Assembly: GCF_016403105.1 (NCBI RefSeq) | Contig: NZ_CP046155.1 | Coordinates: forward strand, 1,116,001 to 1,180,000 | DNA length: 64,000 nucleotides | Origin: Leptolyngbya sp. BL0902 | Lineage (GTDB): Bacteria; Cyanobacteriota; Cyanobacteriia; Phormidesmidales; Phormidesmidaceae | Direction: 5' to 3' | Shown: in pieces, positions 44,816 through 52,897 of the stretch | How positions within the stretch are numbered: the stretch's first letter is position 1 | How the letters are laid out: each line of letters starts with the position of its first letter | Translations under genes and position numbers: made by a program | Notes under the pieces: generated by a model | The model's input: the letters and a program-made list of their open reading frames with translations, nothing else | What the model was told of the DNA's origin: nothing | Database searches by the model: none

Positions 44816-45787
44816 CTACGGCGGAGAAGGTTGCTCCGTGTCAGTAGGAATCGGTCGCCGAGGCCGCATTCGGTAGCCGCCGTAGATTAGCAGCGCTAGG
44901 GCAACCCAGTAAGGACTGTAGGCCAGCAGCCAGAGGCCGATTTTCAGTCCGCCCACGGTGAACGCCTGCACCGATTGGGTGGCCGTTTGCCAGGTATTGC
45001 CCAGGGTTTCCCGGACGGGGCGTAGGGGGGGCACCGCTGTCATCGGGCTTTGCAGGGTGAGGTCGATGGTGGAGTAGGCCACTTGGCGCTTCAGGTTTTG
45101 CTCCTGGGCCGACAGCCGCTCGATGGAGTCGCGCACGGTGCTGAGTTCTCGCGCCACCTCTAGCACATGGGAAATTTCCCCCGACCGCTCCATGATGCCT
45201 TGCAGGGCGACTTCGGACTGACGCAGATTTTTAATTCGGGCGGATAAATCCACCAACTGCGACGACACATCCTCAGCGCTGAGGGCCTGGGATTGCACCG
45301 TGCCGAGCTGCCGCAGAGCTGTGAGGGTGGGCTCAAGCTGGGCCTGGGGCACCCGCAGGGTCATGTACACCTGGTGGGCGGTGCCTTCAGGGTTACGGAT
45401 ATCCTCCATGCTGAGCAGATCCCCCTGGGCCTGACGCACCACGGTTTGCACCTGGGCTATGGCTCCATCAATATCCGTAAGAGTCAGCACCAGAGTGGCC
45501 CGTTTGACCAGTTGGGGGGCAGCTTGGCCAATTTCGGTTCCTGGCATCGGGGGAGACTCTATTCCCCGCTGGGACTCCATCATCATGTCCGCCGCCGGAG
45601 CCGCCATCTCTGGGCTAGGAGCCTCCATCGCTGCTATGCCCGATTCGTCGGCCTTGCCCCCGTCGCTGGTGGTTTCCATCACCGAGGCCCCGGCACAGCC
45701 ACCCATCAGCACTAGCCCCGCCAGCCCCAAGCCCAAGGTCAAGGGCCGAAAGTCTTGCAATCTACAACGCCATATCCAACTTGCCAT
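44816..45787 (-). CDS. DUF4349 lipoprotein
   Basis: A 323-residue envelope protein. A signal peptide with lipobox LMGGC at about 27-31 predicts lipid attachment, followed by an acidic low-complexity linker. The DUF4349 region (KRATLVLTLTDIDGAI; QLVDLSARIKNLRQSE) contains a coiled-coil (RDSIERLSAQEQNLKRQ). It ends with a C-terminal transmembrane segment (LLAYSPYWVALALLIYGG) and a basic cytoplasmic end. The role is unknown; family members are thought to span the periplasm. It is convergent with sufR. Confidence 0.88.
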   Translation of the reverse strand: MASWIWRCRLQDFRPLTLGLGLAGLVLMGGCAGASVMETTSDGGKADESGIAAMEAPSPEMAAPAADMMMESQRGIESPPMPGTEIGQAAPQLVKRATLVLTLTDIDGAIAQVQTVVRQAQGDLLSMEDIRNPEGTAHQVYMTLRVPQAQLEPTLTALRQLGTVQSQALSAEDVSSQLVDLSARIKNLRQSEVALQGIMERSGEISHVLEVARELSTVRDSIERLSAQEQNLKRQVAYSTIDLTLQSPMTAVPPLRPVRETLGNTWQTATQSVQAFTVGGLKIGLWLLAYSPYWVALALLIYGGYRMRPRRPIPTDTEQPSPP

Positions 45788-45890
45788 GGCCCGTCTACTA
45801 ACGCGATACCTTTACTATCGCCAATCCCTATGGTCGTTGGGGGCTGGTTACACAATGTGCAACGAGGGGGCCGAGGCAACGGGCAAAACA

Positions 45891-46358
45891 TTAGAGGCCG
45901 TCGCTAAAGGCCTGAATCATTTGATCAAGGTAGCCGTTGATCATCAGGGCTCCTTCGGCGGGAAAGGTGGCCAGAACTTCCTGCTGCAAGGTGCGATAGG
46001 CGTCAATGGCAGAGGTTTCCTTGTGCAGAGCGCGGGTGATGTTCTGCATCCACAGCACATACTCTTCCATGAAGCCCTTGGGGTTATCCATCAAAATAGC
46101 CTGGGCAATGCACTGTAGGGTGTAGGTCATGTCTCGCTGACATTTTGAGCCATGCTCGGTAATGACTTTGCGGTGGGACGTTTGCATCAGGCGTCGCAGA
46201 CTATTCAACACCAGACTCTTGCCCTTTTCCTTGAGGATGGCGTAGGTGGTAAAGCGGGTTTCATAGGAGGCCACAAACTGAGCAAAGGGACGTAACTCAA
46301 TGTCGCTCAGGTAGCGACCGTCGGACTCTTTAATGGATTCGAGCAGAACTTTGTTCAT
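45891..46358 (-). CDS. Divergent phycobiliprotein-like (phycobilisome superfamily) protein
   Basis: 155 residues with the length and helical pattern of a globin-like phycobiliprotein. The block KCQRDMTYTLQCIAQAIL (from residue 72) aligns with the chromophore region of alpha subunits (Cys73, Arg75, Asp76 in the CxRD pattern), and the following EEYVLWMQN matches the next helix. The rest is too divergent for allophycocyanin or phycocyanin. There are no cpc or apc genes nearby. It could be a bilin-binding accessory, a degradation factor or a chaperone-like paralogue. Confidence 0.75.
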   Translation of the reverse strand: MNKVLLESIKESDGRYLSDIELRPFAQFVASYETRFTTYAILKEKGKSLVLNSLRRLMQTSHRKVITEHGSKCQRDMTYTLQCIAQAILMDNPKGFMEEYVLWMQNITRALHKETSAIDAYRTLQQEVLATFPAEGALMINGYLDQMIQAFSDGL

Positions 46359-46772
46359 AGGTAGGTGGTGAGAGTGAGAAAAGAGAGTGTTGACGGTGAG
46401 TCCCGGACGATTACAGTAAACTTTTCTAACCTTCTCAAATTTTCCAGAAAATAGAACCGTAAATCTACCTTTTGGAGGATGCAGTAGACTACCGACAATA
46501 GGGGACGTTGGTAGATGATCTCCCGGAGTTGTGTCCCCTCACCCCATCGGACTCCACGGACTCAAGGTTCCCTTGGGGGGCTTCTGAAGCGCCATAGGTG
46601 GAAGTCTAACGTAGCTAGTTTCCCTTCAACACCGGGGCAAAATTGGCTGCGCCCCCAAGCGATCACCCAGACGCCAATCCTAGACCGTGCAGGGGAACCG
46701 CAGGGCATTGGCGCTATCCTAGGCAAAGAGGCCGCCGGGGTCTGCGGCGATATGACATTAGAGGAGCCCGCC
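46359..46772. other. Intergenic region before split dnaE
   Basis: It contains a possible promoter, TTGACG (46390-46395), 16 nt, TACAGT (46412-46417), reading toward dnaE-C. The dnaE-C frame stays open upstream to 46515, but the 86 extra codons match nothing recognisable and begin far before the natural intein start. No other gene is seen. Confidence 0.45.
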
Positions 46773-46880
46773 ATGGTAAAAATCGTTAGCCGTCAATCTT
46801 TGGGGGTGCAGCCCGTCTACGATATTGGCGTCGCCCAGGATCACAACTTTTTGCTGGCTGATGGCATGGTAGCCTCCAAC
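46773..46880 (+). other. C-intein of the DnaE split intein
   Basis: Encodes 36 residues with the C-intein blocks YDIGVAQDHNFLLADG and terminal VASN. The splice junction is Asn36/Cys+1 (TGC at 46881-46883), followed by Phe-Asn as in the Nostoc and Synechocystis DnaE-C proteins. The catalytic Asp-His pair and terminal Asn are intact, so splicing should work. The penultimate residue is Ser rather than His, as is normal for this intein family. Confidence 0.96.
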
Positions 46881-48122
46881 TGCTTTAACAAGTCTCACTC
46901 CACCGCCTACGGGTTTGTCACCTTCCAAACCGCCTACCTCAAGGCCAACTACCCCGTGGAGTACATGGCGGCGCTACTGACCTCCAACAGCGGCGACCAA
47001 GACAAGGTGCAGATGCACATTGCCAACTGTATCTCCATGGGTATTGAGGTGCTGCCGCCGGATATCAACCGTTCCCTGGTGGACTTTACTCCAGAGGATC
47101 GCAATATTCTGTTTGGTCTGTCGGCGGTGCGCAATGTTGGCCTAGGGGCGATTGAGTGCCTCATTAAAGAGCGCGATCAAGACGGCCCCTTCCAATCCCT
47201 GGCTGATTTGTGTGACCGCATTGACCTCCATGCCGTCAACCGCCGAGCGTTGGAGTCTCTGATCTTGGCGGGAGCCCTGGATAAAATTAACCCCAATCGC
47301 AACCAACTCATTCAACACCTGCCCCTGATGATCGACTGGGCGCAGGGGCGAGCCAAGGATCGGGCCATTGGCCAGGGTAGCCTGTTCGATATGATGGGTG
47401 GCGGCGCAGCTTCTTCAGCTTCGGTGCCTGGTAGCCATGAGGGGTCTCCCGACGCCCCCAAGGTCGCAGACTTTGATGACCAAGAAAAACTTCGCCAGGA
47501 AAAAGAAATCCTTGGGTTCTATATCTCCAACCATCCCCTCAAGTCTGTGCAGCGTCCGGCCCGCATTTTGGCCCCCATCAGCCTCTCAGAATTGGGGGAA
47601 CAGCCCGATAACGTGACCCTCAGCGCCATTGTGCTGCTGTCGTCCGTCAAGCCTGTGATCACCAAAAAGGGCGACCGCATGGCCATCGTGCAGATCGAAG
47701 ACCTGACAGGACAGTCGGAAGCTGTCGTCTTTCCCAAGTCCTTTGAGCGCATTGGCCAACACATCGTGGCCGACAAGCGCCTGATGATCTGGGGCAAGGT
47801 AGACCGTCGAGACGACCGGGTACAGTTCATCATCGACGACGCCGAACCCATCGAAGACGTGCGGATGGTCATCGTCGAACTCGATCCCAAATGCGCCGAT
47901 GACATTACCCAACAACACCGCCTAAGAACCGTCCTCCGCGATCATCAAGGGGAGGATGCCCGATCAGCTCACGTCCCCGTTATTGCCAACATCAAAACCG
48001 CCCATCAGTCCAAGCTCGTTTGCCTGGGGGCTCAGTTTCGGGTCAGCGACCCAGAAGCCGCCGTCAACGCCCTTGTCAAAGCTAACTTCAATGCCAAAGC
48101 CACTCCCCTTGTCTCTACCTAG
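46773..48122 (+). CDS. dnaE: DNA polymerase III alpha, C-terminal half with split intein (DnaE-C)
   Basis: 449 residues. The first 36 are the C-terminal half of the cyanobacterial DnaE split intein; the rest is the C-terminal third of the replicative polymerase. The polymerase tail starts CFNKSHSTAYGFVTFQTAYL, includes the helix-hairpin-helix region (GLGAIECLIKERDQDGPF) and ends with the OB-fold (VTLSAIVLLSSVKPV; DLTGQSEAVVFP). DnaE-N must be encoded elsewhere, and the two halves are joined by protein trans-splicing. GAGGAG upstream of the ATG fixes the start. Confidence 0.97.
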   Translation: MVKIVSRQSLGVQPVYDIGVAQDHNFLLADGMVASNCFNKSHSTAYGFVTFQTAYLKANYPVEYMAALLTSNSGDQDKVQMHIANCISMGIEVLPPDINRSLVDFTPEDRNILFGLSAVRNVGLGAIECLIKERDQDGPFQSLADLCDRIDLHAVNRRALESLILAGALDKINPNRNQLIQHLPLMIDWAQGRAKDRAIGQGSLFDMMGGGAASSASVPGSHEGSPDAPKVADFDDQEKLRQEKEILGFYISNHPLKSVQRPARILAPISLSELGEQPDNVTLSAIVLLSSVKPVITKKGDRMAIVQIEDLTGQSEAVVFPKSFERIGQHIVADKRLMIWGKVDRRDDRVQFIIDDAEPIEDVRMVIVELDPKCADDITQQHRLRTVLRDHQGEDARSAHVPVIANIKTAHQSKLVCLGAQFRVSDPEAAVNALVKANFNAKATPLVST

Positions 48123-48343
48123 ACCTGGCTATGGATAGCCTAAAATCCCCGTCACAGTGATGGATAGGAGCTTGAGTAACACCCTTGACAGGCCCACCAG
48201 GGGCACAAATGGCTTCATTGGTGTAACGAAATGTAAAGAAAATGACGTCATAACGTTAAGCTGGCTTGACAGCATCGGGAGGCCGTCGCTAAGGTAGCTA
48301 CATACCTGGGTCATCCCTACCTAGACCTCACTAAAAGCGCGTT

Positions 48344-48709
48344 ATGGAAGAGCAAAAAGCGACCAAAGTTACCCTCTATCTACCGCCAGAACTGCATCGT
48401 CAACTGCGGATTCGCTCCGCCGTTGAGGGAGAAGCAATGTCTTCCATTGCCAAACGCGCCCTTGATTTCTACCTCGCCCATTCTGAATTGGTGGATGAAG
48501 GTCTTGAGGTAGCCCACGGACATTCTCACCAGGTCTACGACTGCCCTAGTTGTTCAACGGCGGTGGTCGTGCGAGAAGGGGAACTGGTGGAGTTAGCTCG
48601 CATGGCCGCTTTGTCGGCATCCAGCAGCGCAACCCTCGACGATGCTGATCTCCCTGAAATGGTGGGTGCCCCAGGGCAGCGAGGTGAAGGCGAACTAGTC
48701 GTTTGCTAA
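48344..48709 (+). CDS. Ribbon-helix-helix-like protein with a CPSC motif
   Basis: 121 residues. The N-terminus KVTLYLPPELHRQLRIRSAVEGEAMS has the strand-helix-helix pattern of CopG/Arc-type DNA-binding proteins. The middle has YDCPSCSTAVVVREGEL, a possible half zinc ribbon, and the tail is acidic and disordered, ending in Cys. There is no toxin gene next to it, so an antitoxin role is unlikely. It may regulate itself or the adjacent ycf46 gene; that is inference. Confidence 0.72.
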   Translation: MEEQKATKVTLYLPPELHRQLRIRSAVEGEAMSSIAKRALDFYLAHSELVDEGLEVAHGHSHQVYDCPSCSTAVVVREGELVELARMAALSASSSATLDDADLPEMVGAPGQRGEGELVVC

Positions 48710-49000
48710 AGCCAACTCTTTTTTGCTTGGATTGTTGTTTGGAACTCTCTCGAAAAGTGGCCTAATGCTTTGGCTGCTTAGCTTCTAGCAACCCTGCTGC
48801 TGTTTAAAGAAAAAGAGGTTAAGGTTAAGAAAACTAACAAGTAATTGAAAATAGTGTTGTCTTAAAAACAGAATCAAAAAACGGATTCGGTTACTTCTAA
48901 GAGACGGATTATTCCACCAGAAAAGCTGACGTCGTTAATGATTCGTTAACTGCCCCCTAGGGTAGCTGTTGCGTCCCTCACCCTCAAACAGGTATCGGCC
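48710..49000. other. AT-rich intergenic region before ycf46
   Basis: 290 bp with no gene. It is much more AT-rich than its surroundings around 48800-48900 (runs of AAAGAAAAAG and AAAACTAAC). It probably holds the promoter and leader of ycf46. No riboswitch or terminator was recognised. Confidence 0.45.
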
Positions 49001-50533
49001 ATGAAAGAGGATTTAAATGTACTTATACAAGCCCAATATCCTCTGATCTACTTGGTCACGTTTGAGGAAGAGCGGGCAGAACAAACCATCGCCACCGTGG
49101 CTCGCCGCTTGGCCCATGAGCAGAATATCAAGAATCCCCTCAAGCTCTACACCTGGACGATGACCCGTGGCATGGTGGAGTATGGTAACTCTGGCTCTGG
49201 TAGTCAGCACAACAACACCGTTTCTCCCGAAGCTGCTGTGGAATGGGTGATTCGTCAGCGGGAACCGGGCATCTTCATCTTCAAAGATTTACATCCCTTC
49301 AAGGACTCTCCAGCGGTGACGCGCTGTTTGCGGGATGCCATCATCGCCCTGAAAGGAACCTCTAAAACCATCGTGCTGATGTCTCCGGTTCAGGAAGTCC
49401 CCATCGAACTGGAAAAAGAAGTGGTGGTTCTAGATTTCCCCATGCCCGACATGGTGGAACTGGATGAAGTGCTTTCTACCGAACTAAATCGGGCCAGAAA
49501 TGGCAGCATCACCACCGAAGACCGAGAAAAGCTGCTTAAAGCGGCCCTAGGATTAACCCGCGATGAGGCCGAAAAGGTCTACCGCAAAGCGCGGGTGATG
49601 GCGAAGAAACTCACGGCAGAGGAAGTGGAAATTGTCCTCTCCGAAAAGAAGCAGCTCATCCGTCGCAACGGCATCCTAGAATTTATGGATGTGGATGAAA
49701 CCATTGACTCTGTGGGTGGCTTAGAAGAGCTAAAGCATTGGCTGTATCAGCGTTCCGATGCCTTCACCGAACGGGCGCGGGAATACGGTTTGCCTCAGCC
49801 CAAGGGGATGCTGATTTTGGGGGTTCCTGGTTGTGGTAAATCCCTAATTGCCAAAACCACTTCCCGACTCTGGGGTTTGCCCCTGCTGCGATTGGATTTG
49901 GGCCGGGTTTACGATGGCTCCACCGTAGGCCGTTCGGAAGCCAATTTACGCAACGCTCTGCGTACCGCTGAATCCATTTCTCCCGCGATTTTGTTCATCG
50001 ATGAAATCGACAAAGCCTTTGCCGGAGCGGGTGGTTCTTCAGATTCTGATGGTGGTACCTCTAGCCGGATCTTTGGCACTTTCTTAACCTGGATGCAGGA
50101 GAAAACCTCTCCGGTATTTGTGATGGCTACGGCCAACCGAGTGGAGCGTTTACCTGGGGAATTCCTACGGAAAGGGCGCTTCGATGAAATCTTCTTCGTA
50201 GACCTACCCAACGCCGAAGAACGCAAAGATATTTTCCAAATCCATCTGCAAAAGCGGCGGCGCGACATTGACCGCTTTGACCTCGATCAACTTACCAAGG
50301 TCTGTGATGGATTTTCGGGCGCAGAAATTGAGCAGGGCTTGATTTCTGCTATGTATGAAGCCTTTGCCCAAGGACGAGAGTTCACTCAGCTCGATATCAT
50401 TGCCGCCATTCGAGCCACGTTACCGCTGTCAAAAACCATGAGTGAACAAGTGACCGCCCTGCGCGATTGGGCGCGTCAACGAGCTCGTCCGGCAGCAGCC
50501 TCCGTCGCTGAATATCAGCGGATGGAGTTCTAA
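49001..50533 (+). CDS. ycf46: AAA ATPase Ycf46
   Basis: 510 residues. An N-terminal domain of about 220 residues (YPLIYLVTFEEERAEQTI; EPGIFIFKDLHPF) precedes a full AAA module: GLEELKHWL, Walker A GVPGCGKS, Walker B LFIDEIDKAFAG and sensor region MATANRVERLPGEFLRKGRFD with the Arg finger. Ycf46 is conserved in cyanobacteria and some plastids, and the Synechocystis homologue has been linked to inorganic carbon use. Its client is unknown. Ycf35 follows 150 bp downstream. Confidence 0.96.
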   Translation: MKEDLNVLIQAQYPLIYLVTFEEERAEQTIATVARRLAHEQNIKNPLKLYTWTMTRGMVEYGNSGSGSQHNNTVSPEAAVEWVIRQREPGIFIFKDLHPFKDSPAVTRCLRDAIIALKGTSKTIVLMSPVQEVPIELEKEVVVLDFPMPDMVELDEVLSTELNRARNGSITTEDREKLLKAALGLTRDEAEKVYRKARVMAKKLTAEEVEIVLSEKKQLIRRNGILEFMDVDETIDSVGGLEELKHWLYQRSDAFTERAREYGLPQPKGMLILGVPGCGKSLIAKTTSRLWGLPLLRLDLGRVYDGSTVGRSEANLRNALRTAESISPAILFIDEIDKAFAGAGGSSDSDGGTSSRIFGTFLTWMQEKTSPVFVMATANRVERLPGEFLRKGRFDEIFFVDLPNAEERKDIFQIHLQKRRRDIDRFDLDQLTKVCDGFSGAEIEQGLISAMYEAFAQGREFTQLDIIAAIRATLPLSKTMSEQVTALRDWARQRARPAAASVAEYQRMEF

Positions 50534-50681
50534 AAGCTTTCCTCCCGGCTGCGGCTGGGGGAAGGGCTAGCGGTTTTTCGCTAGCAGTCCGTAGCCAGAA
50601 AACCTGCCTAGGCGATCTGGTGTCGTTACCTCTCAAAACCTCGTTGTTGTCTCTCTCAATTCCCCTACAGGAGGAAATCCT

Positions 50682-51032
50682 ATGTCTCACTTCAGCACCC
50701 TTCGCACCAAAGTGACCGATGCTGAAATCCTCAAGCAGTCTCTCTCTGACTTGGGTATTGCTACCAAAACCGAGGCTGATGTTCGCGGTTACAATGGCCA
50801 GCGCGTCCGCGCCGACCTTGTCGCCGTTCTCGATGGTGAATACGATCTGGGCTGGTCTCGCAATGCCGATGGCTCCTTCGATCTGATCGCGGATCTGTGG
50901 GGTGTGGCCAAAAAGCACAACCAAACCGAACTAATCAACGCCATCAACCAAAAGTACGCTGTCAACAAAACCCTGGCTGAGGTGAAGCGCCCTGGCCTGC
51001 AAAACGCCAACGTGAAGCTGGTACTTCAGTAA
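50682..51032 (+). CDS. ycf35: Ycf35 (DUF1257) protein
   Basis: 116 residues matching the cyanobacterial and plastid Ycf35 family (MSHFSTLRTKVTDAEIL; NGQRVRADLVAVLDGEYDLGW; NAINQKYAVNKTL). An AGGAGG lies seven bases before the ATG. Codon use is optimised, suggesting good expression. The function is unknown; linkage to ycf46 suggests a common pathway. Confidence 0.95.
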   Translation: MSHFSTLRTKVTDAEILKQSLSDLGIATKTEADVRGYNGQRVRADLVAVLDGEYDLGWSRNADGSFDLIADLWGVAKKHNQTELINAINQKYAVNKTLAEVKRPGLQNANVKLVLQ

Positions 51033-51065
51033 GCACCAGTCTACCGTCTACGCGTTCCCTAAGAG

Positions 51066-51100
51066 TGGGTGGGCTAGCCAGTCTAGTCCACCCATTTTTT
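51066..51100 (+). terminator. Intrinsic terminator of the ycf46-ycf35 unit
   Basis: A 12-bp stem, TGGGTGGGCTAG (51066-51077) with CTAGTCCACCCA (51083-51094, one G-U pair), has a 5-nt loop and is followed by six T. It begins 33 bases after the ycf35 stop. Confidence 0.9.
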
Positions 51101-51201
51101 ACGGACAGAGTGCCCTGGTGCAGCTAAATATCTAGAACAATTAGGATCAACTTTGGCACAGAACAGGAAACCAATCAGGCCCTAGTCCAAGAGCCCAATG
51201 G

Positions 51202-52514
51202 CTGACTGCCTGACACATCTTTATGCGGCCTCCCAAGGGGGTAGCTGACAGCGCATGGACTGGATCCTAGAGAACCAGATGCGGTCATAATATCGGGCTT
51301 CTGCCTTTTTAGATGCAAAACAGGGATCTGGGTCAACGGTCAATAGGGGGATGGGGTTGAGCAACGGACGCCCTTTGTTGACCACCCCTCTAAGCCAGCG
51401 GAGGCCGATTTTGAGATAGCTGATGCCCCGTGTCCAATGAGGGTCAACCTGAGAGCGGAGACCGTCGAGTTGAGCGGCCATGCCCTGGGTGGTGCCATAG
51501 AGGATGGCGACTGCCGCGACGAGGTAGAGACGTTCGAGGGCTTGGGCGGAGCGGATGCCGGAAGATTCGAGGGCAAAGGCCCCGGATTTTGAATCGAGGA
51601 ACAGTTCCTCAACTCGGAACCTGAGGGCATATTGCCACAGGGTATTGAGGGTCGGCGGCTCATCGGTGATGACCGCCCAGGGCTCCTTAACGCCTTTGAC
51701 GTTAGCCAGAACCAGGTTGCAGCGCCAGCGCCCATCGGCCCACAGGCCAATGCCCTCATAGAAACGAACTTCGCCCTTGGGGGGCCACAGAACACCTACC
51801 TCAATCGGCTGACGGCGGGGGCCATGCACCACCACATCACTGGGCAAGCGTAAAGCATAGTGCCATCGACTGTCGCTGAGCCACGCCAGCAGGTCATGGT
51901 TGGCAAACCCTCGGTCGGCTAACAGCATCACATCGGGATAAGCCTGCAACAGTCGATGGGCTAAGCGCAGCATCGGCAAATACCGTTGGGCACTGACCGT
52001 GGCACTAGGATGCTCTAACACCCGCCACAGCAGGGGCACCGCCCGCCCACAACAGGTCACGGACAGGTGAATCATGCAATACCGATTCCACAGCACCGTC
52101 GTATCGAGGGCTAGGTAGAGTCGCCGTCCTTTCCACCGATGAATCGCCGCTAACGCCAAGGGCACGTACAGACTTTTAATCCGCACCCGGTGATTGCTCA
52201 TAAACCGTTGCCATCGTCGTTCGGTGCTTTGCGCTTGGCGGGCGCGACTGGGAACATAGGCCTCCCACTCCGGCAGGCTCAACCGACCACTGCACACCAG
52301 CGCCGTCACCATCCACGCCAGCGCTTTGAGGTGCCGTAAATCCCGACGATGGCTATATTGACGCAGCAAGGACAGCACTTGATCATAGAGACAGGTGGTG
52401 GATGACATGGCAAAGACCCTGAAATACGCAAATTCCAGCGTCTCATGTCACCTCACCTTTTCCCCTCCCACCACGAGGTTTCAAGCCTTTCACCCACTTC
52501 TGTCAGGCAGTCAG
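51202..52514. mobile_element. Intact IS4-family insertion sequence (1313 bp)
   Basis: Both ends carry the perfect 14-bp inverted repeat CTGACTGCCTGACA (51202-51215 and 52501-52514). The flanks are the 9-bp direct repeat GCCCAATGG (51193-51201 and 52515-52523), a target-site duplication. The inside is one transposase gene on the minus strand. A CTGACT end and a 9-bp duplication are typical of the IS10/IS50 side of the IS4 family. Unbroken gene, perfect ends and perfect duplication indicate a recent insertion, in the gap between the ycf35 terminator and the semialdehyde dehydrogenase gene. Confidence 0.95.
51221..52408 (-). CDS. IS4-family DDE transposase
   Basis: 395 residues. The DDE triad is visible: Asp in YLALDTTVLW, Asp in MLLADRGFANHD, and the family motif YALRFRVEELFLDSK, which fits Y-2-R-3-E-6-K exactly. 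The N-terminal part (RRWQRFMSNHRV) is the DNA-binding region of this family. The stop lies 19 bases inside the left end of the element. The gene is full length with no frameshift, so it is probably active. Confidence 0.95.
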   Translation of the reverse strand: MSSTTCLYDQVLSLLRQYSHRRDLRHLKALAWMVTALVCSGRLSLPEWEAYVPSRARQAQSTERRWQRFMSNHRVRIKSLYVPLALAAIHRWKGRRLYLALDTTVLWNRYCMIHLSVTCCGRAVPLLWRVLEHPSATVSAQRYLPMLRLAHRLLQAYPDVMLLADRGFANHDLLAWLSDSRWHYALRLPSDVVVHGPRRQPIEVGVLWPPKGEVRFYEGIGLWADGRWRCNLVLANVKGVKEPWAVITDEPPTLNTLWQYALRFRVEELFLDSKSGAFALESSGIRSAQALERLYLVAAVAILYGTTQGMAAQLDGLRSQVDPHWTRGISYLKIGLRWLRGVVNKGRPLLNPIPLLTVDPDPCFASKKAEARYYDRIWFSRIQSMRCQLPPWEAA

Positions 52515-52897
52515 GCCCAATGGTCGCTAGGGCAATAGATCTGAAGTTGTATACAAAATATCAATAGGTCGAAAAATCGTAAATTCTCTGTAATTTTCGT
52601 CATCATTGCTTAACACGAGTTGGTAAAGTCCCGATCTACGATGGACAGGAGGAAACGGTGTTTTTAGACACAATTTTCTCAGGCATCGTTTTTTTGTAAG
52701 ACACACGAGAGGTTGACGGCTAAACATTGAACGAACCAGGCAGAACCCGCCAACGGTGGCGCTGCCGGGGCCAAGTCTTGGGGAATTTCCCCTGTTGTCT
52801 GTTGGGTCTGGATGTGCTGCGGTGGGTCGTCGATGGTCGGGGAATCGTTCCATGCCGGGTTGCCGACTTCACCACGCACTACTTCAGAGGTCGAAGT
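52515..52897. other. Leader region of the semialdehyde dehydrogenase gene
   Basis: It starts with the second copy of the IS target duplication. No established gene is seen. An AGGAGG at 52647 is followed by a GTG (52658) that opens only 13 codons before TAA, so a tiny leader peptide is possible but unsupported. The promoter of the dehydrogenase gene is probably here, now close to the IS end. Confidence 0.4.

Noticed and set aside
46515-46772. In-frame open extension upstream of the DnaE-C intein (86 codons)
   Set aside because: The sequence matches no intein or endonuclease motif. The natural C-intein start with its own GAGGAG site is at 46773, and open frames of this length are common in GC-rich DNA.
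48344-48709. Antitoxin of a toxin-antitoxin pair
   Set aside because: It has the ribbon-helix-helix pattern, but there is no short toxin-like gene on either side.
52658-52699. 13-codon leader peptide with a strong ribosome-binding site
   Set aside because: It is too short to support from sequence alone, with no attenuation structure seen; it is mentioned only in the leader-region entry.
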